Of a stretch of DNA of 64,000 nucleotides, positions 54,729 through 64,000 are shown one piece after another (the stretch's first letter is position 1; each line of letters begins with the position of its first letter). The notes below the pieces were generated by a model. That model saw only the letters and a program-made list of their open reading frames with translations, did not search any database and was not told the DNA's origin. The translations under genes and the position numbers were made by a program. The stretch is from contig CP053418.1 in the NCBI GenBank assembly GCA_013127575.1, forward strand, positions 2,790,001 to 2,854,000, written 5' to 3'. Source of the stretch: Ramlibacter terrae. GTDB lineage: Bacteria; Pseudomonadota; Gammaproteobacteria; Burkholderiales; Burkholderiaceae_C.

Positions 54729-55372
54729 GCGAGCTGTGGGTTGGAGACGGCGTGATTGGATCGCTGCGGGCGCGGCCGCCGCCCTGGCCGGGCCGCTGGC
54801 CGCCGCCCCCACGCCGGTCATCCCTGGTGGTGGGCGACTCCCTCAGCGCGGAGTATGGCCTGAAGCGGGGCACCGGCTGGGTCGCCTTGATGGAGCAGCG
54901 GCTGCAGCGCGAGAAGATCGCCGGGAAAGTGGTCAACGCCAGCATCAGCGGCGACACCACCTCCGGCGGCCGCTCGCGCCTGCCGGCGCTGCTGCGCCAG
55001 CACCAGCCCACCCATGTCGTGATCGAACTGGGCGGCAACGACCCCCTGCGGGGCCTGCCGCTGCAGGGCACCGAGGACAACCTGTCGCAGATGACGGACG
55101 CGGCCCAGAAGGCCGGGGCCAAGGTGCTGCTGGTCGGCATGCAGGTTCCGCCGAACTACGGCGGCGACTATGCACGCCGCTTCTCGGGCCTGTTCGAGAA
55201 GGTGGCGGAGAAGCACAACAAGGCCGCCGTGGTGCCCTTCTTCCTGCGCGGCGTGGCCGACGGCGCCGACCCTACCGCGCTGTTCCGGGCCGACCGCATC
55301 CACCCGAAGGAAGAGGCGCACCCGCGGATGCTGGACAACGTCTGGCCCGAACTGCGCAAGCTGCTCAAGTAG
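54727..55372 (+). CDS. tesA: arylesterase/lysophospholipase TesA (frameshifted)
   Basis: A periplasmic SGNH hydrolase of about 214 residues. The signal peptide ends in GPLAAAPTP, then VVGDSLSAEYGL carries the nucleophilic Ser, ASISGDTTSGG and VIELGGNDPLRG follow, and DRIHPKEEAHPRM has the Asp-His pair. An extra C near 54827 turns CCTGG into CCCTGG. The start is uncertain: ATG 54727 overlaps the start codon of the divergent ABC gene; GTG 54736 would leave a little more room. It is followed directly by selU. Confidence 0.9.
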
Positions 55373-56425
55373 ATGGCCGTCCATGCCATCGCCGCCGCCG
55401 ACGCCATCGCGCGGCTGGACCAGTTCGACGCCGTCATCGACGCCCGCAGCGAGTCCGAGTTCGCCGAGGACCACCTGCCCGGCGCGATCAACTGGCCTTC
55501 GCTGAACGACGCCGAGCGGCACGAGGTCGGCACCACCTACAAGCAGGTCAGCCCGTTCGAGGCGCGCAAGCGCGGCGCTGCGCTGGTGGCGGCCAACATC
55601 GCGCGCCACATCGAACGCGAGATCATGGACAAGCCCAAGGGCTGGAAGCCGCTCGTGTACTGCTGGCGCGGCGGCCAGCGCAGCGGCTCGCTCTCGCTGG
55701 TGCTCGGGCAGATCGGCTTCCACGTCCACATCGTCGAGGGCGGCTACAAGGCGTTCCGCGGGGCGGTGCTGGCCGCGCTGCCCGAGCTCTCCACGCGCTA
55801 CAGCTACCGCGTCGTCTGCGGCCCCACCGGCTCGGGCAAGACCCGCCTGCTGCAGGCGCTGGATGCCGCGGGCGCGCAGGTGCTGGACACGGAAGCGCTG
55901 GCCAGCCACCGCAGTTCGGTGCTGGGCCTGATCCCGGGCCAGCCGCAGCCGACGCAGAAGCGCTTCGACACCCTCGTGTGGCAGCGGCTGCGCGGCTTCG
56001 ACCCGGCCCGGCCGGTGTTCGTGGAAAGCGAAAGCAAGAAGGTCGGCAACGTCGCCGTGCCGGAGGCGCTGATCGCGGCCATGCGCGCGAGCGCCTGCCT
56101 GCGGCTGGAGCTTTCCGACGACGAGCGCGTGCAACTGCTGCTGGAGGACTACGCGTTCTTCCGCGAGCAGCCCGAATTCTTCTGCGAACGCCTGTCCGCG
56201 CTGACGCAGCTGCGCGGCAAGGCGCAGGTCGAGGCGTGGCAGGCGCAGGTGCGGGCGGGGGATACGGAGTCGGTGGTGCGCGAGCTGCTGCTCAAACACT
56301 ACGACCCCGGGTATGCGGGATCGACGAGCCGGAATTTTCCGGCTTTCGGGGATGCGCCGGTGGTTGCGCCGCGCGACCGGTCGCACGCGGCCATGGCGGC
56401 GTTGGCGGCACAGCTCGCCGCCTGA
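55373..56425 (+). CDS. selU: tRNA 2-selenouridine synthase (MnmH)
   Basis: It replaces sulfur by selenium in the tRNA wobble 2-thiouridine, using selenophosphate. It is intact at 350 residues. An N-terminal rhodanese domain carries the active Cys in YCWRGGQRSGSLS, and the P-loop domain has VVCGPTGSGKTRLLQAL. VFVESESKKVGNVAVPEALI follows. Its ATG immediately follows the tesA stop codon, with no gap. Confidence 0.94.
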   Translation: MAVHAIAAADAIARLDQFDAVIDARSESEFAEDHLPGAINWPSLNDAERHEVGTTYKQVSPFEARKRGAALVAANIARHIEREIMDKPKGWKPLVYCWRGGQRSGSLSLVLGQIGFHVHIVEGGYKAFRGAVLAALPELSTRYSYRVVCGPTGSGKTRLLQALDAAGAQVLDTEALASHRSSVLGLIPGQPQPTQKRFDTLVWQRLRGFDPARPVFVESESKKVGNVAVPEALIAAMRASACLRLELSDDERVQLLLEDYAFFREQPEFFCERLSALTQLRGKAQVEAWQAQVRAGDTESVVRELLLKHYDPGYAGSTSRNFPAFGDAPVVAPRDRSHAAMAALAAQLAA

Positions 56426-56435
56426 GGATGGATTG

Positions 56436-56472
56436 GCCCGGATCAAGTCCGGGCGGGCTCCGTCAAGCCCGC
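56436..56472. repeat. REP-like inverted repeat element
   Basis: GCCCGGA-TCAAG-TCCGGGC (56436-56454) is followed by GCGGGCT...AGCCCGC (56453-56472) and GCAATGACAG. The right part supplies the last codons and stop of metC. A relative lies at 63325-63395. Confidence 0.7.
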
Positions 56473-57655
56473 AATGACAGTCCTGCAACCAGCGCCTGCT
56501 CCAGGTCAGCCTGCAAATCTTCCGGCGCTTCCAGTCCGATCGAAAACCGCACCAGCGTGCCCTTGTGCTTCCGGTGCCAAGCTGCGGCGAGCGCATGGTG
56601 GACACGTCGTAGGGCACGACGAGGCTGACCGCGCCGCCCCACGAGTAGCCCAGCTTGAACAGCTTGAGCGCATCGCAGAAACCGTCCACCTGCGAGGGTG
56701 TGTAGCGGTCGTGGAAGACGATCGAGAACAGGCCCGCGGCCAGTCCGTCCACGCCGCAGGTCGCCTTCCAGTTCTCGTGCCCCGGGGAGCCGCCCAGCGC
56801 GGGGTGCAGCACCTGCGCGACCTCCGCCCGGTCGCGCAGCCAGCGTGCGAGCTGCCGCGCCGAGCGGTCCTGCGCGCGGTAGCGCACGTCCATGCTGGGC
56901 AGCGCGCGCAGCAGGGTTTCCGCGTCGTTGGCGCCGATGCCCCAGCCCATGCGCATATGCGTCATCTTGATCTTCAGGTGCAGCGCGTCGTCCCGCGTCA
57001 CGATGCTGCCCATGAGGATGTCGCCGCCGCCGCTCGGGTACTTGGTCAGCGCATGCGCGACGATGTCGGCGCCGGCATCGAAGCCGTTGAAGGCCAGCCC
57101 CGCGCCCCACGTGTTGTCCAGCGCACAAGTCACGCCCTTGGCGCGGCAGGCGGCGGCAAGCTGCGCCAGCGGCCCGAACTCCATGGTCACCGAGCCGGGC
57201 GCTTCCCGCCACACCAGCTTCGTGCGGGGCCCGATGCGCCGCTCGAGGTCGGCGGCGTCCATGGGGTCGTACAGCTGGTGCGTGATGCCCCAGTTCTTCA
57301 GCTCGGCTTCGGCCAGCGCCTTGCTGGGCCCGTACACGTTGTCGGGCAGCAGCACCTCGTCGCCGGTGGACAGCAACGCCATGTTGACGTTGGCGATGGC
57401 GGCGAGGCCGCTGGGCACCAGCACGCAGTGCTTGCCGCCCTCCGGGGTGGCGATCCGCTCCTCCAGCGTGAAGGTGGTCGGGGTTCCGTGCAGGCCGTAC
57501 GTGTAGCCGGCCTTGTGCTTCCAGTCGCGCGCCCGCATGGCGGCGACGTCGGCAAAGATCACCGTCGATGCCTTGAAGACCCCGGGCTGCGCCGCGTCGA
57601 AGCCGGCCGGCGGCTGGTAGGGATGGTGGATGAGCTCGGTTACGGGACGCGTCAT
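56463..57655 (-). CDS. metC: cystathionine beta-lyase (frameshifted)
   Basis: A PLP enzyme that cleaves cystathionine to homocysteine, pyruvate and ammonia; about 397 residues. GYTYGLHGTPTTFTLEERIA, CVLVPSGLAAIANVNMALLS and CALDNTWGAGLAF lead to the PLP Lys in AHALTKYPSGGGDILMGS. LGYSWGGAVSLVVPYD and the RFSIGLE motif (Arg for the carboxylate) follow. One CCTGG loss near 56575 breaks the end. The C-terminus (SLRA, stop) lies in the REP-like element. Confidence 0.9.
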
Positions 57656-57732
57656 GGGGCGATGGTAGCAAGGGGTCGAAGCGCCCCACCGGGGCGGGAT
57701 CAACCCTGCGCGGGGTGGAACTATCAACTTTG

Positions 57733-57765
57733 TCCTACGACACAGCGTCGAAAGATGTGTACGAT
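57733..57765 (+). promoter_or_regulatory. TCCTACG-N20-TACGAT putative promoter of the GTPase cluster
   Basis: TCCTACG (57733-57739) and TACGAT (57760-57765) are separated by 20 bases and lie 33 bases before the first gene of the cluster. The arrangement resembles the two TCCTACA-N21-TAGATT elements. Confidence 0.4.
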
Positions 57766-57797
57766 GTAACTTAATGTTTGTAACAAAGGCCAAGGCG

Positions 57798-58457
57798 ATG
57801 AGTGTCAGGACATTGGGCGTCCACGGGCTTCCGTTGGCCGAAGCGGGGCTCGTTCGCGCCCTGCTGGCGCTGCTCGGCACCGGCGAGGCGAGTTGCCGCT
57901 GGACCTTCGTGCCCGCCGGACGTTGCGACGTCCTGCTGGCGGACGCGGCATGCGACGCCCCCGACCAGGCCCGATCCGAGCGGCAGGCGCAAGCCCTCCT
58001 GCTGCTCGGGAAGGACGTTTCCGGCGGCGCCGACGCGCTGCAACGGCCTTTGCGCGCGAACGAACTGGAGGCGGCGCTGCGCCGCCCGGGCCAGCTGCTG
58101 GGTTGCGCCGGCGACGCCCCGGCCGCGCCGGCTCCGGCGCGCACCGCGGCGCCGGCGGCGACCACGCGCTACAAGCTCGTGCGGTGGCCGCCCGCGGCGC
58201 TGCTGCGCGGCGAACCGCAGCGGATCCGCATGGCGACGCAGTTGTCCCGCCGCTTCCTGTCCGCCACCGAACTCGGCCAATTGACCAACCAGGACCCCGC
58301 CCGCTGCCTGGTGCTGCTGCAACTGCTGCAAGGCTTCAACCTGCTGCAGGTGGAGCCTGCATCCGTGCCGTCGCCCGGCGTTTCCTCGCCCCGCGCGGCC
58401 GCGCCCGCGGTGGGCTGGGCGCTCGTGCGCAGCATCAAGCGCCGGCTGGGACTCTGA
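57798..58457 (+). CDS. first gene of GTPase/Roadblock cluster, unknown two-domain protein
   Basis: An intact protein of 219 residues. The N-terminal 110 residues (GLPLAEAGLVRALLALLG, RCDVLLADAAC, QALLLLGKDV, LQRPLRANELEAALR) look like a receiver-type fold without the phospho-Asp set. After a Pro/Ala linker (APAPARTAAPAATT) comes a helical domain (RYKLVRWPPAALLRGEPQRI, QLSRRFLSATELGQLTNQDP) that may be winged-helix or PatA-like. It ends in a basic tail. One base separates it from the GTPase gene. Not recognised by name; role as effector or scaffold is inferred. Confidence 0.65.
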   Translation: MSVRTLGVHGLPLAEAGLVRALLALLGTGEASCRWTFVPAGRCDVLLADAACDAPDQARSERQAQALLLLGKDVSGGADALQRPLRANELEAALRRPGQLLGCAGDAPAAPAPARTAAPAATTRYKLVRWPPAALLRGEPQRIRMATQLSRRFLSATELGQLTNQDPARCLVLLQLLQGFNLLQVEPASVPSPGVSSPRAAAPAVGWALVRSIKRRLGL

Positions 58458-58458
58458 C

Positions 58459-59001
58459 GTGCGCGAATACAAGATCCTTTTCACCGGCACGATGGGCGCC
58501 GGCAAGACGACGGCGATCGCGGCGGTGAGCGAGGTGCCTCCCGTGCGGACCGACGTCGCCAACACCGACACGTCGGTGGCCAAGGCGACCACCACGGTGG
58601 GCCTCGACTTCGGCGTGATGACCCTGGACAGCGGCGACCGGCTGCGCCTGTTCGGCACGCCCGGCCAGGCCCGCTTCGACTTCCTGTGGGGCATCCTGGC
58701 GCAGAACGCGCTCGGCATCGTGGTGCTGGTGGACAACTCGCGCCCCACTCCGCTGGAGGACCTGCAGGCATACATCGACGGCTTCGAAGGCCAGTTGCGC
58801 ACCCTGCCCTGCGTCATCGGCGTGGGACGGCTCCCTTCGCACCCGAGTCCCGGCATCGACGACTACGCCACGTGGCTCGGCGCGCGCGGGTTCGCCCTCC
58901 CCGTCCCGGAGGTGGACGTGCGCGAACGCGGCGACGTGCTGCTGCTGCTGGACACGCTGCTGGCCCAGGTCGAGGCCGACATGGTGGGAACGGATGACTG
59001 A
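58459..59001 (+). CDS. small Ras-like GTPase of the MglA/conservon type
   Basis: An intact 180-residue protein from GTG. G1 is FTGTMGAGKTT, G2 region is VANTDTSVAKATTTVGLDFG, G3 is LFGTPGQARFDFL. The G4 NKxD is absent: the strand reads CVIGVGRLPSHPS. Family members in actinobacterial conservons and MglA work with Roadblock proteins, as here. It likely switches with GTP and binds one of the three Roadblock proteins downstream. The stop overlaps the next gene by eight bases. Confidence 0.85.
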   Translation: MREYKILFTGTMGAGKTTAIAAVSEVPPVRTDVANTDTSVAKATTTVGLDFGVMTLDSGDRLRLFGTPGQARFDFLWGILAQNALGIVVLVDNSRPTPLEDLQAYIDGFEGQLRTLPCVIGVGRLPSHPSPGIDDYATWLGARGFALPVPEVDVRERGDVLLLLDTLLAQVEADMVGTDD

Positions 59002-59390
59002 ACAGAACATGCCGGGCGTCAGCGACGCCCTGCGCGCGCTGGCGCGCTCCGAAGCGGAAGCGATCGCGCAGGACATCTCCGGCGTGCGCGCCGTGGTGAT
59101 CGCCACCGGCGACGGCTTCGACATCGCCGTCGCCGCGCGCGCCGAGGTCGATCCGCAGCGCATCGCGGCGCTGGCGAGCTCCATGGCGGCCATCGGCGCC
59201 GTCGTGTCGGCCGAAGCCGGGCTGGGACGCAGCACCAGCGTCACGGTCGGCACCGACAACGGCTTTGCCGTCGTCTATGCGGCGACGTACGACGGCGGGC
59301 CTCGTCATCAACGTGATCGCCGGACCCGACGCGCTGCTGGGGCAGGTGAACTACCGCACCGCGGCGGCCGCGCGGGTGCTGTCCCGATGA
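58994..59390 (+). CDS. Roadblock/LC7-domain protein 1 (frameshifted)
   Basis: About 131 residues. DALRALARSEAEAIAQDISG, VRAVVIATGDGFDIAVAAR, SSMAAIGAVVSAEAGLGRST and TDNGFAVVYAATYDGG form the LC7 pattern. An extra G (or two lost bases) near 59298 shifts the end, which should read LVINVIAGPDALLGQVNYRT. It overlaps the GTPase gene at its start and the next gene at its stop (ATGA). Presumed GTPase partner. Confidence 0.82.
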
Positions 59391-59749
59391 TCGACGCGCA
59401 AGTCCGTGCGGGGCTGCGCGCGATCGTCGCGCAGCCCGGCATCCGCGCCAGCTCGCTGGTCGACCTCTCGACCGGCATGGTGCTGCTGTGGGAAGGCCCC
59501 GCGGGGTTGCTCCCCGTCGCCGAGGCCGCGTCGGACTACTGGCGCCTGTGCAACCGGCAGGAACAGGTGCTGGGCGTGCTCGGCCCGCCGCTGGCGCAGG
59601 TGCTGATGCACGCGGACACGCGCGTGACCATCGTCCGCTGCGGGGAAGGCCTGCTGCTGGTGACGCTCTCGAAGGAGGGCGAGACGGTGGACTGGAACCG
59701 GTGGAAGCGCTCGGCGCAGGAACTGGAACCGATCGCCGCGAAGCTTTGA
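59387..59749 (+). CDS. Roadblock-like protein 2
   Basis: An intact 120-residue protein, RAIVAQPGIRASSLVDLSTG, MVLLWEGPAGLLPVAEAASD and HADTRVTIVRCGEGLLLVTL. It has the strand-helix order of a Roadblock domain but a weaker match. It begins in an ATGA overlap with gene 1, so expression is coupled. Role within the module unknown. Confidence 0.65.
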   Translation: MIDAQVRAGLRAIVAQPGIRASSLVDLSTGMVLLWEGPAGLLPVAEAASDYWRLCNRQEQVLGVLGPPLAQVLMHADTRVTIVRCGEGLLLVTLSKEGETVDWNRWKRSAQELEPIAAKL

Positions 59750-59819
59750 ATCCGGCGCGGGCCGATTGCGTTGAGGACCCGCGCCCCATCCCTTCATACG
59801 CAACACACTGGAAAACGAA

Positions 59820-60179
59820 ATGGCAACGATCAAGCAATCCCCGGAAGACCTCCTGACCCTCGACGGCGCGCTGTGCGCGGCCGTGGTGGACGCCAGCAGC
59901 GGCATGATGCTGGGCTCCATGGGCAGCGGCGTGGACCTCGAAGTCGCGGCGGCCGGCAACACGGAAGTGGTGCGCGCCAAGCTCAAGACCATGCGCGCGC
60001 TCGGCCTCAACGACGTGATCGAGGACATCCTCATCACGCTGGGCAAGCAATACCACATCATCCGCCTGTCCGCGCGCAAGGAAGGCGTGTTCATCTACTA
60101 CGTGCTCGACAAGCAGCGCGCCAACCTCGCCATGGCGCGGCGCAAGACCGCCGACGTGGACAAGGAACTCAACTTCTGA
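59820..60179 (+). CDS. Roadblock-like protein 3
   Basis: An intact 119-residue protein: SPEDLLTLDGALCAAVVDAS, SGMMLGSMGSGVDLEVAAAG, VEDILITLGKQYHIIRLSAR-like (VIEDILITLGKQYHIIRLSA) and GVFIYYVLDKQRANLAMARR. The sequence fits a Roadblock domain with a longer C-terminal helix. It lies 70 bases after gene 2 and is followed by a terminator-like hairpin. Confidence 0.75.
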   Translation: MATIKQSPEDLLTLDGALCAAVVDASSGMMLGSMGSGVDLEVAAAGNTEVVRAKLKTMRALGLNDVIEDILITLGKQYHIIRLSARKEGVFIYYVLDKQRANLAMARRKTADVDKELNF

Positions 60180-60185
60180 GCGCGG

Positions 60186-60203
60186 CGGGCCCCGAGGGGC
60201 CCG
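60186..60203 (+). terminator. terminator-like hairpin after the GTPase cluster
   Basis: CGGGCCCC-GA-GGGGCCCG, a perfect eight-base stem six bases after the stop of the last gene, followed by TTCC only, so termination may be weak or shared with the convergent gene. Confidence 0.6.
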
Positions 60204-60209
60204 TTCCGG

Positions 60210-60734
60210 TCAGACCTTCCACTTCTCCAGCAGCTTCTCGGGCCGCATGGAGTCGTAGCTCTCGAACGGCTGGTGGATCCAGGGGTTGGTCGGCAGGAAT
60301 TCGACCGAGTAGTCGGGGTTGAACTTCGACAGGCCCTTGGTCCAGATCACCGCGCTGCGCAGTTCGGTGATCGGCTTGTAGTTGGTGCGCAGCATGTCCA
60401 CCACCTTGTGCAGCGTGTGGCCCGAATCCGCCCGGTCATCGACCAGCAGCACGCGGCCGGCGATCTCGCCCTTGGGCGTGGTGATGTAGTGCGCGATGTC
60501 GAGGTGGCCCTGCACAGTGCCGGCTTCGGCGCGGTACGAGCTGGTCGACATGATCGCCAGCGGCTTATCGAAGATGCGCGAGAGGATGTCGCCGGGGCGC
60601 ATGCCGCCCCGCGCCAGGCACAGGATGGTGTCGAACTCCCAGCCGGACTGGTGGATCTTGATCGCCAGCTTCTCGCACAGGTTGTGGTACTCGTCGTAGC
60701 TCACGTAAAGGTGCTTGCCGTCTTCCGTCAACAT
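60210..60734 (-). CDS. phosphoribosyltransferase
   Basis: A 174-residue type I PRTase: [40 protein letters not shown], and the PRPP loop [20 protein letters not shown]. Usually annotated as hypoxanthine/xanthine-type or unassigned PRTase in Comamonadaceae; it follows purA. It shares a continuous reading frame with purA (no stop between), although AAGGA lies at the expected distance before its ATG, so a separate start is likely. Confidence 0.82.
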   Translation of the reverse strand: MLTEDGKHLYVSYDEYHNLCEKLAIKIHQSGWEFDTILCLARGGMRPGDILSRIFDKPLAIMSTSSYRAEAGTVQGHLDIAHYITTPKGEIAGRVLLVDDRADSGHTLHKVVDMLRTNYKPITELRSAVIWTKGLSKFNPDYSVEFLPTNPWIHQPFESYDSMRPEKLLEKWKV

Positions 60735-63263
<2,529 letters not shown>

Positions 63264-63324
63264 GGAAAAAGGAGGGCTGTTAAAAACGTGATTGTACCGG
63301 GGCGGATTCGCCACCCCGGCTGTC

Positions 63325-63395
63325 ATCCCGGGCTCGACCCGGGATCCGGGCTGCCGTGGTTCGTGCGCCGCGTGGATTGCGGGTCAAGCCCGCAA
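63325..63395. repeat. REP-like element between hisZ and DUF2065
   Basis: ATCCCGGG-CTCGA-CCCGGGAT (63325-63345) and TTGCGGG-TCAAG-CCCGCAA (63377-63395), flanked by TGTCATC- and CGACAG-type ends. It shares GGGTCAAGCCCGCAA and the following ACGACAG/ATGACAG with the element at 56436-56472. Confidence 0.7.
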
Positions 63396-63404
63396 CGACA
63401 GGGT

Positions 63405-63593
63405 CTAGAGCACGAAGTACAGCGTCGCCAGCCCCAGCACGATTGCCACCAGCCCGAAGAAACGCAGCTGGCCGTCGCGCAGCTGCAGCAGCTTCTGGAA
63501 CGTGGCGCGCCAGCCGCCCGGCGACAGGAAGGGGAAGAGCCCTTCCAGCACCAGCATCAGGCCCATCGCGGCCCAGAGGACATCGCTGTCCAA
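63405..63593 (-). CDS. DUF2065 family small membrane protein
   Basis: An intact 62-residue protein with two hydrophobic helices (DVLWAAMGLMLVLEGLFPFL and FFGLVAIVLGLATLYFVL) joined by SPGGWRATFQKLLQLRDGQL. Always seen between hflC and hisZ/purA in betaproteobacteria; function unknown. Confidence 0.9.
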   Translation of the reverse strand: MDSDVLWAAMGLMLVLEGLFPFLSPGGWRATFQKLLQLRDGQLRFFGLVAIVLGLATLYFVL

Positions 63594-63599
63594 GGCCGG

Positions 63600-64000
63600 T
63601 CAGCGGCGCGGCGCGGCGGGCGCGGGGGCTGCACCGCCGCCGCCGCCCGATCCGCCGTTGCGGAAGGCGCGGAAGAAGTCGGAGCCCGAGGGATCGACCA
63701 CCAGCACGTCGCTCTTTCTTGTTGAAGCTCGACTTGTAGGCTTCGAGGCTGCGGTGGAACTGCGCGAACTGCGGGTCGCGGCCGAAGGCTTCGCCGTAGA
63801 TCGCGGCCGACTGGGCATCGCCCTCGCCCTTGATCTTCTGCGCGTCGCGGTAGGCGTTGGCCAGCGTCACTTCACGTTGCCGGTCGGCGTCGGCGCGGAT
63901 CTTCTCGCCCTCGGCCGCGCCGGTCGAGCGCAGCTCGTTGGCCACGCGCTTGCGCTCCGCTTCCATGCGGCGGTAGACCGATTCGGTGATCGCCTCGACG
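63600..64000 (-). CDS. hflC: HflC, 5' end outside window (frameshifted)
   Basis: The C-terminal part of the FtsH-modulating SPFH protein HflC. EAERKRVANELRSTGAAEGE, KIRADADRQREVTLANAYRD and KIKGEGDAQSAAIYGEAFG form the coiled-coil after the SPFH domain. An extra A in a homopolymer near 63712 shifts the end, which should read KKSDVLVVDPSGSDFFRAFR and a Gly/Ala/Pro-rich tail. The N-terminal signal anchor and SPFH core lie beyond base 64000. Confidence 0.92.

Noticed and set aside
53314..56628. An open frame of more than 1100 codons on the + strand across rlmB, the ABC gene, tesA and selU
   Set aside because: It is antisense or out of frame to four recognisable genes and shows low-complexity Arg/Ala/Gly composition, typical of GC-rich shadow frames.
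54818..58165. A minus-strand open frame of more than 1100 codons
   Set aside because: Only its middle is metC; the rest is antisense to selU, tesA and the first gene of the GTPase cluster, with no family signal.

Overview
The window is about 70% GC, with dense, often overlapping genes. The pairing of hflC, a DUF2065 gene, hisZ and purA at the right edge, the Bug-type (TctC) binding protein, and the ybbA/tesA pair point to a betaproteobacterium of the order Burkholderiales, most likely Comamonadaceae (Ramlibacter or Variovorax-like). This is inferred from gene content only. I see no tRNA, rRNA, insertion sequence, prophage or CRISPR array.

A warning on reading the sequence: roughly sixty genes or gene parts are interrupted by one- or two-base frameshifts, and almost all are repaired by restoring bases inside a CCWGG (CCTGG/CCAGG) site. 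Examples are CCGG where the protein needs CCTGG, or CTGG where it needs CCTGG. I read these as systematic sequencing deletions at a probably methylated motif, not as pseudogenes. Frameshifted genes are therefore annotated as single CDS spans with the breaks noted.

Layout. 1-3.2 kb: pobA (partial), a Bug binding protein, and a divergent CoA-transferase. 3.2-6 kb: a TetR regulator with two matching operators, an SDR and a MATE efflux pump. 6-11 kb: ygiQ, then a periplasmic binding protein directly upstream of a chemoreceptor. 10.8-14.1 kb: a MarR-controlled operon of FAD hydroxylase, DUF2783 protein, MarR and aldo/keto reductase, with palindromic operators. 14-20.8 kb: small secreted or stress-type proteins, xthA, ku, a lone receiver protein and a class II aldolase. 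21-26 kb: a light-sensing cluster of heme oxygenase, bacteriophytochrome, response regulator and hybrid kinase. 26-33 kb: yedK, a transglutaminase, a second hybrid kinase, a DUF2868/DUF3482-like membrane protein and small genes. 34-39 kb: a divergent FtsH-like AAA protease, then an IlvD/Edd dehydratase with D-tartrate dehydratase behind a leader that ends in a terminator. 39-44.5 kb: a TPR-hydrolase, a J-domain membrane protein, and an operon of GFA, two VOC proteins, ArsR and SRPBCC. 44.5-49.6 kb: a TerB-like protein and beta-oxidation genes (acyl-CoA dehydrogenase, thiolase, multifunctional FadJ-type). 49.6-57.7 kb: MarR-GNAT, an EamA exporter, split chromate transporter, sirtuin, rlmB, ybbA-like/tesA, selU and metC. 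57.8-60.2 kb: a five-gene small-GTPase/Roadblock cluster, the most unusual system here. 60.2-64 kb: a phosphoribosyltransferase, purA, hisZ, DUF2065 and hflC (partial).

A recurrent TCCTACA box lies 40-120 bases upstream of many of the small or regulatory genes, in the same orientation, and twice has exactly 21 bases to TAGATT. It looks like a promoter element shared by a stress-type regulon.
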